Shown: positions 25,671 to 34,828, numbered from the stretch's first letter. The stretch is DNA of 64,000 bases from Virgisporangium ochraceum (GCF_016863655.1 NZ_BOPH01000072.1:123285-187284), one strand, 5' to 3'. Numbers and translations are program-made. Notes: generated from the letters alone by a model not told the origin.

Positions 25671-26875
25671 GTCTCTGGCGCAACCGCGACTTCATGCTGC
25701 TGTGGAGCGGCCAGGTCGTCTCCACGCTGGGTACCCGGATCAGCGGGATCGCGTACCCGCTGCTCGTGCTCGCGCTCACCGGGTCGCCCGCGCAGGCCGG
25801 CCTGGTCGGGTTCGCGCAGGGGCTGCCGTTCCTCGTGTGGTTCCTGCCGGCGGGAGCGCTGGTCGACCGGTGGCCGCGCAAGCGGGTCATGCTGGTCGCC
25901 GACCTCGGCCGCGGGCTGGCCCTGGGCACGGTGGCGGCGGCGGTGCTCGTCGACCGGATCACCGTCGCGCACCTGCTGCTGGTCGCGTTCGTCGAGGGGA
26001 CGCTGTACGTCTTCTTCCTGCTGGCCGAGGGCGCCGCGCTCCCCCACGTGGTGCCCCGGCCCCAACTGTCGACGGCCATCGCCCAGAACCAGGCCCGCGA
26101 CCAGGGCGCCGACCTCGTCGGACAGCCGCTGGGCGGGTTCCTGTTCGGCCTCGGGCACGCGGTGCCGTTCGTCGTCGACGCGGTGTCGTACCTGGTGGCG
26201 TTCGTGGCCCTGCTGCCCATCCGGCCGGTGCTGGAGGACAGGCCCGCCGCGGCCCGCCGCCACCTGGTGGCCGAGATCGCCGAGGGGGTGCGCTGGCTCT
26301 GGCGGCAGCGCATGATCCGCACGCTCGTGGGTCTCATCGCGCTGTCGAACTTCACGTTCAACGCGCTGTTCCTGGTGATCATCGTTCGGGCCCGCGACCT
26401 GGGCGCGTCGCCGCTCGCGATCGGTCTCCTGCTCGGCACGTTCGGGGTGGGCGCCCTCGTCGGCGCGCTGGCGGCACCGGTGGTGCAGCGCCGGGTGGCG
26501 CCGAACGTGGTCCTGGTCGGGTCGCTGTGGGTGTGGGCGGTGCAGCTCGTGCTGCTCGCGGTCGCGCCGAACCTGTTCCTGCTCGCGGCGGTGTGCGCGC
26601 TGGGCACGCTGGTCGGGCCGGTGTTCAACGTGGTGGTGGCGGCCTACCGGTACGCGCTGACCCCGGACCGGCTGCAGGGCCGGGTCTCGAGCGTGGGGCG
26701 GCTGGTCGCCTGGGGCACCCTTCCGCTGGGGGCCCTCGTGGGCGGGCTGGCGGTCGAACGGTTCGGCGCGGTACCGACGTTCGCCGGGCTGGCGGTGGTC
26801 GCGGTCGCGGTCGCCGTCGCGGGGACGGCCACTTCACACGTACGGCGGGCTCCGCGGGTGGAGACGCTGCCCTGA
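25667..26875 (+). CDS. MFS transporter (EntS/MefA-like exporter)
   Basis: A 402-residue twelve-helix major facilitator. The N-terminal half starts 'LWRNRDFMLLWSGQVVSTLGTRISGIAYPLLVLALTGSP' and has the loop motif 'ALVDRWPRKRVMLVADLGRG'. This is the drug/siderophore exporter subgroup (MFS_3, EntS-like). ATG at 25667 overlaps the TetR stop. It is regulated with its repressor and probably exports a small hydrophobic compound. Confidence 0.92.
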   Translation: MSLWRNRDFMLLWSGQVVSTLGTRISGIAYPLLVLALTGSPAQAGLVGFAQGLPFLVWFLPAGALVDRWPRKRVMLVADLGRGLALGTVAAAVLVDRITVAHLLLVAFVEGTLYVFFLLAEGAALPHVVPRPQLSTAIAQNQARDQGADLVGQPLGGFLFGLGHAVPFVVDAVSYLVAFVALLPIRPVLEDRPAAARRHLVAEIAEGVRWLWRQRMIRTLVGLIALSNFTFNALFLVIIVRARDLGASPLAIGLLLGTFGVGALVGALAAPVVQRRVAPNVVLVGSLWVWAVQLVLLAVAPNLFLLAAVCALGTLVGPVFNVVVAAYRYALTPDRLQGRVSSVGRLVAWGTLPLGALVGGLAVERFGAVPTFAGLAVVAVAVAVAGTATSHVRRAPRVETLP

Positions 26876-26902
26876 CGAGCGCGGGTCTACTACCGTCTGT
26901 TC

Positions 26903-28036
26903 ATGCGTGACCGCGACAAGGTGGTGACCGCCGGCTGGCTGCTCCTGCTCGGCGCCGCCTGCGTCGCCGGGTTCCTGGCCCTGGTGCGGTTCTTCGTCCG
27001 CACCGAGCACGGCCAGAAGATCGACACGATCGCGCTCACCGGCAACTCCATCGGCCAGGCCCGCATCGACGACCTGGTCGACACGCTCCTCAACGCGATG
27101 TCGGTGGTGTCGCTGGCGATCGCCGCGGCGACGCTCGCGTTCATCGCGCTGATCCGGGGACGGCGTGGGCTGGCACTGATGGTGCTGCTGCTGATCGCCG
27201 GCGCGAACGTCACCACGCAGCTGGCCAAGGCCGCCATCACCCGTCCGAACCTCGGTGTCGACGTCGAGCGGGCCGCGGCCGGCAACAGCCTGCCCAGCGG
27301 GCACACCGCGGTCGCGGCCTCGGTGGCGATCGCGCTGGTGCTGGTCCTTCCGCCGCGGATCCGGGCGCTCGGCGCGTTCCTCGCGGCCGGCTACACCGCC
27401 CTGGCCGGGGTGGCGACGATGTCGGCCGGCTGGCACCGTCCGAGCGACGCGATGGCCGCGCTGCTGGTCGTCGGTGGCTGGACGGCCGCGGTCGGCCTTC
27501 TGCTCCTGCTGCTGCAGCGCCGCACCGACCACGCCAGCGGCCGCGAGGCCCACCCGGCGAGCGCCGTGCTCCTGGTGGCGGCCGGGGTGGCGCTGCTCCT
27601 CGTGGCGGCGGTGGCGATGGAGCTGACCGAGCAGGTCCGCGACTTCGATCCCGACGAGTTGGGCCGCCGTCGGCTGTTCGCCGCCTACGCCGGCGGGGCG
27701 GCGGGCATCGGAGGCACCGCGTTCCTGCTGGTGGGCGCGCTGTTGGCGCTGGTACACCGGCTGGTTCCCCAGCGCGCGCCACGCGGTCCCGACGCGCCGG
27801 GGCAGTTCGAGCGCCCCCTGTTCGGCGACCGCGAACCCACCACGGTCGTCCTTCGCGCCCAACCGCCCCCGACGGCACGCACCCGCCCACCCGCGCCCGT
27901 GTTCACCCCGCCGACCGACACCCCGACCATCCGCGCTGGTGCCGCCGAACCACCGACCGTCCGTCTGGGTGCGACCGACCCTCCGACGGTGCGCCTGAAC
28001 CCCGACGACCCGTCCCCGCCCTCCCCGCCGCGCTGA
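26903..28036 (+). CDS. PAP2-family phosphatase with proline-rich tail
   Basis: The 377-residue protein is a membrane PAP2 phosphatase. It carries the motif triad K(x4)RP ('KAAITRP'), 'PSGHT' and 'SAGWHRPSD' (His and Asp), within about six membrane helices. An additional long C-terminal tail rich in Pro/Thr carries repeats of 'PPTVRL' type. It may dephosphorylate undecaprenyl- or phosphatidyl-linked phosphates. The TGA stop lies inside the left arm of the palindromic element at 28035-28104. It is convergent with the DUF4139 gene. Confidence 0.85.
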   Translation: MRDRDKVVTAGWLLLLGAACVAGFLALVRFFVRTEHGQKIDTIALTGNSIGQARIDDLVDTLLNAMSVVSLAIAAATLAFIALIRGRRGLALMVLLLIAGANVTTQLAKAAITRPNLGVDVERAAAGNSLPSGHTAVAASVAIALVLVLPPRIRALGAFLAAGYTALAGVATMSAGWHRPSDAMAALLVVGGWTAAVGLLLLLLQRRTDHASGREAHPASAVLLVAAGVALLLVAAVAMELTEQVRDFDPDELGRRRLFAAYAGGAAGIGGTAFLLVGALLALVHRLVPQRAPRGPDAPGQFERPLFGDREPTTVVLRAQPPPTARTRPPAPVFTPPTDTPTIRAGAAEPPTVRLGATDPPTVRLNPDDPSPPSPPR

Positions 28037-28104
28037 TCTTGCAGTTGTGGCCTCCCCCAAACCCGCACAAACGGGGCGATAAAGGCGGCCATAACTGCAA
28101 GATC
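28035..28104. repeat. Palindromic intergenic element with 18-bp arms
   Basis: The left arm GATCTTGCAGTTGTGGCC (28035-28052) pairs with GGCCATAACTGCAAGATC (28087-28104) with one mismatch, around a 34-nt loop. It resembles short repetitive palindromes of actinomycete intergenic regions and can also act as a transcription terminator for the PAP2 gene. Confidence 0.65.
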
Positions 28105-28485
28105 GCGGCGCGGGAAGCGGGGGCGCGGCGCGGCGCGGGGGTGGGGGTCAGGTCGTGGCTTCGGACTCGTGGGGCTGGCGGGGAGCGGGGATGCGCGGGG
28201 TCGGCGCGTCGTTCTCGGGGGTCGCCGGGCGGCGGTGGCGGCCGGGCTGTGCCGGTTCGGCGGCTCCGCCGCCGTTCGCGCGCAGGTGGGTGGTCCTGAT
28301 CCGGCCAAGGGGCGGTCGAGCGGACACGGGCGTCTCCAAGCGTCGGCGGGCCGGGCTCGGTTTCGCCATTGGCTCCCCGCCGGGCCAAAGGGCGACCAGC
28401 TACCACCCGGCGGATCAACGCACTCCCGTTGCTGAGAAACACTCTGTAACCCGGGCGGCAACCATGCTGTCGGGCGATCGGACGG
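28105..28485. other. Gene-free convergent intergenic region
   Basis: About 380 bp between the palindromic element and the stop of the DUF4139 gene. I see no open reading frame with family character, no RNA gene and no repeat beyond GC-rich low complexity. Open frames there are long only because of base composition. Confidence 0.6.
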
Positions 28486-30051
28486 TTACTCGCGCCAACC
28501 GACCATCTCGACGCCGCGGCCCACGTCGACCCGCACACCGAGCAGCACCTCGGCGACACCTCCGGGCGGCAGCTCGAACCGCCACGTCAGCAGACCCAGC
28601 TCGGTGCGCTCCGACGGAGCGGGGTGCAGGTGCAGCTCGCGCACCGCGATGTTCTCGTCGCGCGAGACCGGGAGCTGGTCCAGCACGGTCACCCGGGCCG
28701 GCCCCGGCGTGTGGTTGGTGACCAGCACCCGGTACTCGACCTCGCGACGGCGCGACGTACTCAGCGTCGGTTTGGTGGCCCGCCGGCCGACCATCGTGCG
28801 GTCGACCCGGATCCGGTCGTCGACGCCGAGCGCCAACTCGATCTCCTCGCCCGGCGCCCACATGGCCAGCGCCGCCCTGCCGACGAACACGCCGCTGGAG
28901 AACACCGACGCCGGCCCCGGGAGCAGCGTGTGCTGCGACCGGTTGACGACGGTGGCGCGCAGGTGCGCCTCGGCGGCCCGCACCGGCGCGGTCACGTAGT
29001 CGAGCGCGGCGTCGAGGTCGATGACGGCCACCGTCGCGCGGTGGGCGGTGCCGTCGCCGGGGACGGCCACCGGACGGGCGGCCCGGTACGTCGACGCCGA
29101 CACGCCGTGCTCCACGGTCGCGACGGCCTGCTCCAGGACCGGAGGGGGCGAGATGGGAGCGGGCGGCGGTGGACCGCCGGGTGCCGCCATCGGCGCGGCG
29201 CCGTACGCCATCGCCGGGTAGGCGATCTGCGGCGGTGGCGGCTGGTACCGGTCGAGGTACCAGGGCGACAGCTCGGGGACCCGCGCCGTACCCGACGGCC
29301 GCGCGGTCGACAGCAGCAGCTCGCCCTCCGGCCAGTCCTCCCCGGTGCGCTGGGTCACCAGGCCGAACCAGGTCATCGACAGCTGCTGCCCGTCGACCCG
29401 CACGTCGTACACCGACGTCCAGCCGGCCCCGGTGACCAGGTAGGAGAGTTCGAGGGTGACCGTGGCGTCGCCGGTCACGTCGATGTCGACGGCGGCCGCC
29501 ATGAGGTCGGGCAGCGCGGCGACCGGCTGCGCGGTGCGCCGGTCGATCGCGGCCAGCTCGGCCTCGACGTCCTGACGGCGCCGGGCGTTGGCGCGCCGCT
29601 CGGCGCGGACCGCGGTCGCCTGCTCGGCCAGCGCGGCCGCGGTCTCCGCGACCCGGGCCGGGTCGGCGTCGCCGGCGGCCAGCGCCCGCGCGAAAGCCGG
29701 GCTCGACCGCTCGCCCAGCCCGGCGAGGAAGTCCAGGCGCTGCTGGAGCACCGCGTCGCTGTCGGCGAGCTCGGCGAGGTCGGCGGTGAGCTCGCGGCGT
29801 CGTTCGGCCAGTTCCGCCGCGGCGGGGTCGGTGGGACGGCTGTGGCTGCGCCGCACCACGTCGACGCCGAGGACGGTGGCCGGCCCCTGCCCGCCGACCC
29901 GCACCGAGTCGGCCGAGACCTGCAGCGGCAGCCTCTCGAAGTACACCTTCCGCCGCCCCGGCGGCAGGTCGACCGATCCGCGCCGGGTGATGCGCGCCTG
30001 GTCCGGATACACCGTCACCGAGACGATCGCGGCGTCCACAACAGCATCCAC
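28486..30051 (-). CDS. DUF4139 (mucoidy-inhibitor MuiA-like) protein
   Basis: This 521-residue protein starts with the DUF4140-type segment 'VSVTVYPDQARITRRGSVDLPPGRRKVYFERLPLQVSADSVRV'. A coiled coil (about 80-165) follows, then the DUF4139 domain ('SYLVTGAGWTSVYDVRVDG', 'YLDRYQPP', 'VTNHTPGPARVTVLDQLPVSRDENI'). Family members are of unknown or envelope-related function. GTG at 30051 is chosen since the conserved segment begins soon after; an ATG further upstream is less likely. It is isolated between a terminator and the convergent PAP2 gene. Confidence 0.85.
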   Translation of the reverse strand: MDAVVDAAIVSVTVYPDQARITRRGSVDLPPGRRKVYFERLPLQVSADSVRVGGQGPATVLGVDVVRRSHSRPTDPAAAELAERRRELTADLAELADSDAVLQQRLDFLAGLGERSSPAFARALAAGDADPARVAETAAALAEQATAVRAERRANARRRQDVEAELAAIDRRTAQPVAALPDLMAAAVDIDVTGDATVTLELSYLVTGAGWTSVYDVRVDGQQLSMTWFGLVTQRTGEDWPEGELLLSTARPSGTARVPELSPWYLDRYQPPPPQIAYPAMAYGAAPMAAPGGPPPPAPISPPPVLEQAVATVEHGVSASTYRAARPVAVPGDGTAHRATVAVIDLDAALDYVTAPVRAAEAHLRATVVNRSQHTLLPGPASVFSSGVFVGRAALAMWAPGEEIELALGVDDRIRVDRTMVGRRATKPTLSTSRRREVEYRVLVTNHTPGPARVTVLDQLPVSRDENIAVRELHLHPAPSERTELGLLTWRFELPPGGVAEVLLGVRVDVGRGVEMVGWRE

Positions 30052-30104
30052 CCGACCGACCCTAGCGGCCGTGATCAAAGCCGTGAGCCGTGACCGGCAA
30101 AGGC

Positions 30105-30139
30105 GCCGGGCCCGGACACGTGACGTGTCCGGGCCCGGC
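30105..30139 (-). terminator. Terminator of the chemotaxis operon
   Basis: A perfect 17-bp palindrome (arms 30105-30121 and 30123-30139, single central base) lies 38 bp past the mcp stop. It forms a very stable GC stem, and no U-tract is needed in actinobacteria. It also separates the operon from the DUF4139 gene. Confidence 0.75.
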
Positions 30140-30176
30140 TGAGGGGTGGGTGGCGCTTGTCAGAACCGGTCGAACT

Positions 30177-31922
30177 CTAGAACCTGTCGAACTTGGACTC
30201 GTCGAAGTCGCTCCCGTCGTCGACCTCGACGAAGGGGCGGTTCATCACGGCGACCTGGCCGCTGCCGCCCGGTCGACCACCGCCGGTGGCGGCCCGGCCC
30301 CGGTTCGCCGGCCGGCTCGGGGCGGCGGCGGGCTTGGCGGCCCGTCCGGCGGAGGCGGACGGGCGCGCCGTGCGGCCCTCGTCCTTGATCGTGAAGAAGC
30401 TCATCACCGACCGCAGCTGACCGGTCTGCGCCGACATCTCCTCGGCCGTGGCCGCGAGCTCCTCGCTCGACGAGGCGGTCTGCTGGGTCACCTTGGCGAT
30501 CTGGTTCATCGCCGTGTTGATCTGCCGCACGCCCGACGACTGCTCGGTGCTGGCCGCGGCGATCTCCTGCACCAGGTCGGAGGTGCGGGTGATGCCGGGG
30601 ATGATCCGCTTCAACAGGTCGCCGGCGCGTTCCGCGGTGCGCACGCTGCCGGCGGCGAGCTCGCTGATCTCCTGGGCGGCGACCTGGCTGCGCTCGGCGA
30701 GCTTTCCGACCTCGGTCGCCACGACGGCGAACCCCTTGCCGTGCTCGCCGGCCCGGGCCGCCTCGATGGTGGCGTTCAGCGCGAGCATGTTGGTCTGGAA
30801 GGCGATGTCGTCGATGATGCCGATCTTGCTGGTGATCTCCTTCATCGCCTCGACCGTCTCCTGAACGGCGGTGCCGCCCTCGGTCGCCTCGGTGGCCGCG
30901 TTGGTGGCGATGCCCTCGGTGGCCGTCGCGTTCTCGCTGTTCTGCGCGATCCCGGCGGTCATCTCCTCGATGCTGGCCGAGGTCTCCTCGACGCTCGCGG
31001 CCTGCTCGGTGGCGGCCTGCGACAGGCCCTGCGACGCGCCGCTGATCTGGTCGGAGGCGTTCGACAGCTGGGTGGCCGACTCGATCACCGTGCTGACGGT
31101 GTCGGAGAGGCGGTCGAGCGCGCTGTTCAACGCCGTGGCCATCTGGCCGACCTCGTCGCGGCCGGCCACGTGCAGGCGCTGGTTGAGACGGCCCTCGGCG
31201 AGGCCCTCGAGGACGGTGACGGTGTGCCGCAACGGCGTGCTCACCGACTTCGTGATCATCTGGACCACCACGAGCATCAGCAGCAGCGCCAGGGCGATCG
31301 CGCTGAACAGCACGACGCGGCTGGTGTTGTAGGCCGCCGCGGAGGCGTCGAGGGAGGACTTCGCGTCACTCTGCTCGTTGGTGACGAGGTTGGCGATCGA
31401 CCTGTCGATGGTCTCGGAGATCGGCGTCACCCGCTCGCTGCTGACCCGGCTGAACTCCGCCAGGTTGTTCGCCGCGGCGAGGGGGATCAGCTGCTCCTGC
31501 GCGAGAGCCTTGTAGCCCCGCCAGGCCTCGTTGAACGCGTCGCGGTCGGCGGCGACGTCGTCGGCCCCCGTCTCCAGGAATTCGGCCCATTGGGCGTCGA
31601 GGTGGGTCATCGCGTCCTGCACCTTGCGCGTGGCGGCGGCGTTCGCCTCCGCACCGGTCGCGATCGCCACACCGCGCATCTCGAACCGCACGTTCTTGAA
31701 CCCGAGGGCCACCGAGTCGAGGACCTCGATGCTGTGCAGGTTCTCGTTGTACAGCAGCTTGAGCCGGTCCTGGGTCTCACCGACGAGGTAGATGCCGTAC
31801 AGCCCCACCGCGAGCAGCAGAACGGTGACCACACCGGCCAGGCTCCGGAGCTTCCAGGCGATCGGCAGGTCGCGGAACGCCGACCCGATCGAGCGCCGCG
31901 GCGCTTCCATGGTGTCTGCCAT
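30177..31922 (-). CDS. Methyl-accepting chemotaxis protein
   Basis: A 581-residue transducer with TM1 (about 25-47, 'SLAGVVTVLLLAVGLYGIYLV'), a four-helix-bundle-like sensor domain (about 50-195) and TM2 (about 200-222, 'VVLFSAIALALLLMLVVVQMI'). HAMP follows, then a long cytoplasmic coiled coil with the conserved hairpin tip 'DDIAFQTNMLALNATIEAARAGEHGKGFAVVATEV' broken over the usual positions. A Pro/Ala/Arg-rich tail ends in FDESKFDRF. It starts at 31922, preceded by AAGGAG. It is the last gene of the operon but has its own candidate promoter. Confidence 0.93.
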   Translation of the reverse strand: MADTMEAPRRSIGSAFRDLPIAWKLRSLAGVVTVLLLAVGLYGIYLVGETQDRLKLLYNENLHSIEVLDSVALGFKNVRFEMRGVAIATGAEANAAATRKVQDAMTHLDAQWAEFLETGADDVAADRDAFNEAWRGYKALAQEQLIPLAAANNLAEFSRVSSERVTPISETIDRSIANLVTNEQSDAKSSLDASAAAYNTSRVVLFSAIALALLLMLVVVQMITKSVSTPLRHTVTVLEGLAEGRLNQRLHVAGRDEVGQMATALNSALDRLSDTVSTVIESATQLSNASDQISGASQGLSQAATEQAASVEETSASIEEMTAGIAQNSENATATEGIATNAATEATEGGTAVQETVEAMKEITSKIGIIDDIAFQTNMLALNATIEAARAGEHGKGFAVVATEVGKLAERSQVAAQEISELAAGSVRTAERAGDLLKRIIPGITRTSDLVQEIAAASTEQSSGVRQINTAMNQIAKVTQQTASSSEELAATAEEMSAQTGQLRSVMSFFTIKDEGRTARPSASAGRAAKPAAAPSRPANRGRAATGGGRPGGSGQVAVMNRPFVEVDDGSDFDESKFDRF

Positions 31923-31958
31923 CGAGGAACTCCTTAAACGCAACCGGTCTCCACCAAC

Positions 31959-31985
31959 CCATCGGCTCGTGGACACAGCAGATGA
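31959..31985 (-). promoter_or_regulatory. Candidate FliA/WhiG-like promoter of the mcp gene
   Basis: On the minus strand TCAT (31982-31985), 15 bp, then GCCGATGG (31959-31966), within the 74-bp gap between cheA and mcp and 37 bp before the ATG. The same TCAx-N15-GCCGATGG form occurs upstream of pilB. Confidence 0.45.
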
Positions 31986-31996
31986 AGGAAATTCGG

Positions 31997-34156
31997 CTAC
32001 CGGGCGGCAACCGGGGTGCGCTCCACGTGCCCGGCCACCAGTGGACCGACGTCGACGATCAGCGCGATGCCGCCGTCGCCGAGCATCGTCGCGCCGCTGA
32101 TCCAGGTGAGGCCGGTGAACAGCGGTCCCAGCGGTTTGATGACGGTCTGGAACTGGCCCAGCAACGCGTCGACGACGAGACCGGCACGCTGGCCGGACTC
32201 CTCGACCACCACCACGCTCTGACGGCGCGGCGGCTCGTCGTCGATGCCGAACAGGGGACGCAGGCGGATCAGGGGCAGCACCTCGCCCCGCAGGTTGATG
32301 CAGTCCCGGTGGGACGCCTCGACGGCGAGTTCGACGCACTCGGTCACCCGGTCGAGCGGCACGACGAACGACGATCCGCCGACGCCCACGAGGAAACCGT
32401 CGATGATGGCCAGGGTCAACGGGAGCCGGATCCGCAGCGTGGTGCCGGCGCCGAACGTCGACTCGATCTCGACCGACCCCCGCAGCGCCTGGACGTTGCG
32501 CTTGACCACGTCCATGCCGACGCCGCGGCCGGACAGGTCCGACACGGCGGCCGCGGTGGAGAAGCCCGGCTCGAAGATGAGGTCGAAGACCTCCTGGTCG
32601 GTCAGCACCGTTTCGGGCTCGATCAGCCCGCGCTCGACGGCCTTCGCCAGGATCCGCTCGCGGTCGAGGCCGCCGCCGTCGTCGGACACCTCGAGCACGA
32701 TGGAACCCGCGTCGTGGTAGGCGTTGAGCTGCAGGGTGCCGTGTGCGGGCTTGCCGCGTCGCTGCCGCTCCGCGGGCAGTTCGACACCGTGGTCGAGGCT
32801 GTTGCGCACCAGGTGCATCAGCGGGTCGCTGATGCGTTCGACGAGCGCCTTGTCCATCTCGGCGTCGCCGCCGGTGATGACGAGGTTGACCTCTTTGCCG
32901 AGGGACGCGCCGATGTCACGCACCACGCGCTCGAACCGTCGCAGCGTCGACCCGATCGGGACCATCCGCAACGACAGCGCGCTGTGCCGAACCTGCTCGA
33001 CGAGGCGCATCACCTCGCCGCTGGTCTCCGACATGCCCACGAACCCCGCGCTGGCCGCGGCGGCCGCCGACGCCGAGGCGGCGGCCTGCGCGATCACGAG
33101 CTCGCCGACGAGGTCGATCAGCTTGTCGAGCCGGCCGGCGTCGACCCGGATGGTCTGCGCGTCGGGCGAGCGCGTCTCGCCGCCCTTGCGCTGCTTGCGC
33201 AGCGCCGCGTCGACCACCTGCCGCGGCACGATGCCCTGGTCGACGAGGATGTCGCCGACGAGGCTCAGCGACGCGTCGGCGCCGCCCGGCCGGCCGCGCT
33301 GGACCTGCAGCGCGCGGTCGAGCTCCTGCTGGGTCACGGCGCCGCTGCGCAGCAGGATGTCGCCGAGCCGGTCGGACTGCGGCATGGCCCGGATGCGGTT
33401 GATGAACCGGTCGACGTCGGTCTCGGCCGGAACGATGGTGATCTCGCTGTCGTCGCGGACGAACTCGAAGACCCCCTCGATCTCGCCCTTGTCCACAGTG
33501 GACGACAGGTCGACCTCGAACGTGAGGTAGCACGTCTCCGGGTCCATCTCGGCGGCCTCGGGCAGCGCGTCGGTCATCGTGACGACGCGCTCGACCGTTC
33601 CGAGGCTGCCGAGGTACCGCACGAACGACAGCGGGTCCATGCCGTTGCGCAGGCAGTCCGGCCCGAACCGCAGGCAGAGGCGCCAGTTCGCGACCTCCTC
33701 GGTGGGTGCGGCCACGTCGGGGGCGGCCACTTCCTCGGGACCCACGTGGGCGCCGCCGAGGAACGGCTCCAGCGCCGCGAGCAGCCCGGCGGCCTGCTCC
33801 TCCTCGGCGGGGTCGGGCAGGAGGCGGCCGCCCGCGATCGCCTCGACCTGACCGGAGAGGTGGTCGGCGCACGGCAGCAGCGCGCTCACCAGACCCGGTG
33901 TCACGTCGAGCTGGCCGGCGCGCACCATGTCGAGCACGGTCTCCACGACGTGCGTGAAGCGCACCAGGTGGTCGAGCCCGAACAGGCCGGAGGACCCCTT
34001 CAGCGTGTGCGCGCCCCGGAAGATCGCGTTGACCGTCTCGGCGTTGCCGGGGTCGCCCTCCAGCTCCAGCAGGCCGTCCTCGATCTGCTGGAGCAGTTCG
34101 CGCGCCTCGGTGATGAAGATGTCGAAGGCGCCCTGCACGTCGTCGTCGGTGAACAT
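31997..34156 (-). CDS. cheA: Chemotaxis histidine kinase CheA with MshEN-like insert
   Basis: The 719-residue kinase has an Hpt domain with phospho-site His50 (HTLKGSSG), a P2-like region (about 157-243, 'LRFGPDCLRNGMDPLSFVRYLGSLG'), a dimerisation segment, the HATPase (N box 'HLVRNSLDHG' 448-457, G1 'DDGGGLD', G2 'GRGVGMDV') and a C-terminal CheW-like domain. Between P2 and dimerisation lie two tandem 24-residue segments (263-286 and 299-322). The first matches the c-di-GMP-binding MshEN consensus at every defining position (RLG, G10, Q24 and the hydrophobics); the second differs only at its first two residues. Such an insertion in CheA is unusual. It is coupled by a one-base overlap to the STAS gene. 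Confidence 0.95.
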   Translation of the reverse strand: MFTDDDVQGAFDIFITEARELLQQIEDGLLELEGDPGNAETVNAIFRGAHTLKGSSGLFGLDHLVRFTHVVETVLDMVRAGQLDVTPGLVSALLPCADHLSGQVEAIAGGRLLPDPAEEEQAAGLLAALEPFLGGAHVGPEEVAAPDVAAPTEEVANWRLCLRFGPDCLRNGMDPLSFVRYLGSLGTVERVVTMTDALPEAAEMDPETCYLTFEVDLSSTVDKGEIEGVFEFVRDDSEITIVPAETDVDRFINRIRAMPQSDRLGDILLRSGAVTQQELDRALQVQRGRPGGADASLSLVGDILVDQGIVPRQVVDAALRKQRKGGETRSPDAQTIRVDAGRLDKLIDLVGELVIAQAAASASAAAAASAGFVGMSETSGEVMRLVEQVRHSALSLRMVPIGSTLRRFERVVRDIGASLGKEVNLVITGGDAEMDKALVERISDPLMHLVRNSLDHGVELPAERQRRGKPAHGTLQLNAYHDAGSIVLEVSDDGGGLDRERILAKAVERGLIEPETVLTDQEVFDLIFEPGFSTAAAVSDLSGRGVGMDVVKRNVQALRGSVEIESTFGAGTTLRIRLPLTLAIIDGFLVGVGGSSFVVPLDRVTECVELAVEASHRDCINLRGEVLPLIRLRPLFGIDDEPPRRQSVVVVEESGQRAGLVVDALLGQFQTVIKPLGPLFTGLTWISGATMLGDGGIALIVDVGPLVAGHVERTPVAAR

Positions 34157-34446
34157 CAGGCCTGGCTCATCTCAGGGGAACACACCTCGTCCGTCAGGCC
34201 GGTCAGGTCGAGTACCGCCCGCACCGGCGCGCTCGGGGAGTGGAACTGCAGCGGGACGCCGACGCGCTCGGCCTCGCGCACGGCCAGCAGGAGCACCTGC
34301 AGCCCCGCGGTGTCGACCTCGGTGACACCGGACAGGTCGACCGACACCGCGGCGTCGCCGGTCAGCAGCGCCTGCAGGCGCTGGTTCTGCGCGGCCACCG
34401 TGACGATGGTCAGCTCACCGTCCACTGTGGACTGCAGCGCCTTCAC
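34156..34446 (-). CDS. STAS-domain protein in chemotaxis operon
   Basis: A 96-residue stand-alone STAS domain ('AVSVDLSGVTEVDTAGLQVLLLAVREAERVGVPLQFHSPSAPVRAVLDLTGLTD'). The phosphorylatable serine of anti-anti-sigma factors is replaced by Thr in 'VDTAGLQ', which could still be phosphorylated. It is placed between cheY and cheA with GTGA and one-base overlaps. Similar small STAS genes occur in some alphaproteobacterial che clusters. A scaffolding or CheA-partner role is inferred from position only. Confidence 0.85.
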   Translation of the reverse strand: MKALQSTVDGELTIVTVAAQNQRLQALLTGDAAVSVDLSGVTEVDTAGLQVLLLAVREAERVGVPLQFHSPSAPVRAVLDLTGLTDEVCSPEMSQA

Positions 34447-34811
34447 GGCGCTATGAGCTTCGCGACGGCGGCGAGCATCTGCGGTGGCTGGAACGGTTTG
34501 GTCACCCACGCCTTCGCACCGGCCGCCTGCGCCTGCTTCTTCTTGTCCTCCTGCGACTCGGTGGTGAGCATGATGATCGGCGTGAACTTGTACGCCGGCA
34601 GCTTCTTCACCTCCGAGACGAACGTGATGCCGTCCATGTTGGGCATGTTGACGTCGGAGATGATGAGGTGCACCCGCTGGCCGTTGAGCTTCTGCAGCGC
34701 GTCCTTGCCGTCGACCCCGGTGATCACGTCGTATCCGGCGCCCTTCAGTGCGATGCTCACGACCTGTCGCACCGACGCCGAGTCGTCGACGACGAGGATG
34801 GTCTTGGACAT
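34443..34811 (-). CDS. cheY: Chemotaxis response regulator CheY
   Basis: A 122-residue single receiver domain with acidic pair D9-D10, phospho-acceptor D53 (IISDVNMPNMDG), T83/T84 and K105 (WVTKPFQPP). All CheY landmarks are present and no output domain is attached. Its stop overlaps the STAS start by GTGA. It presumably drives the flagellar or pilus motor after phosphorylation by CheA. Confidence 0.93.
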   Translation of the reverse strand: MSKTILVVDDSASVRQVVSIALKGAGYDVITGVDGKDALQKLNGQRVHLIISDVNMPNMDGITFVSEVKKLPAYKFTPIIMLTTESQEDKKKQAQAAGAKAWVTKPFQPPQMLAAVAKLIAP

Positions 34812-34828
34812 GGATCCCCCGGTTGTGC

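Noticed and set aside
28155..28721. Long open frame on the plus strand in the convergent intergenic region
   Set aside because: Composition-driven: no start context and no family character, and it runs over the end of the DUF4139 gene.
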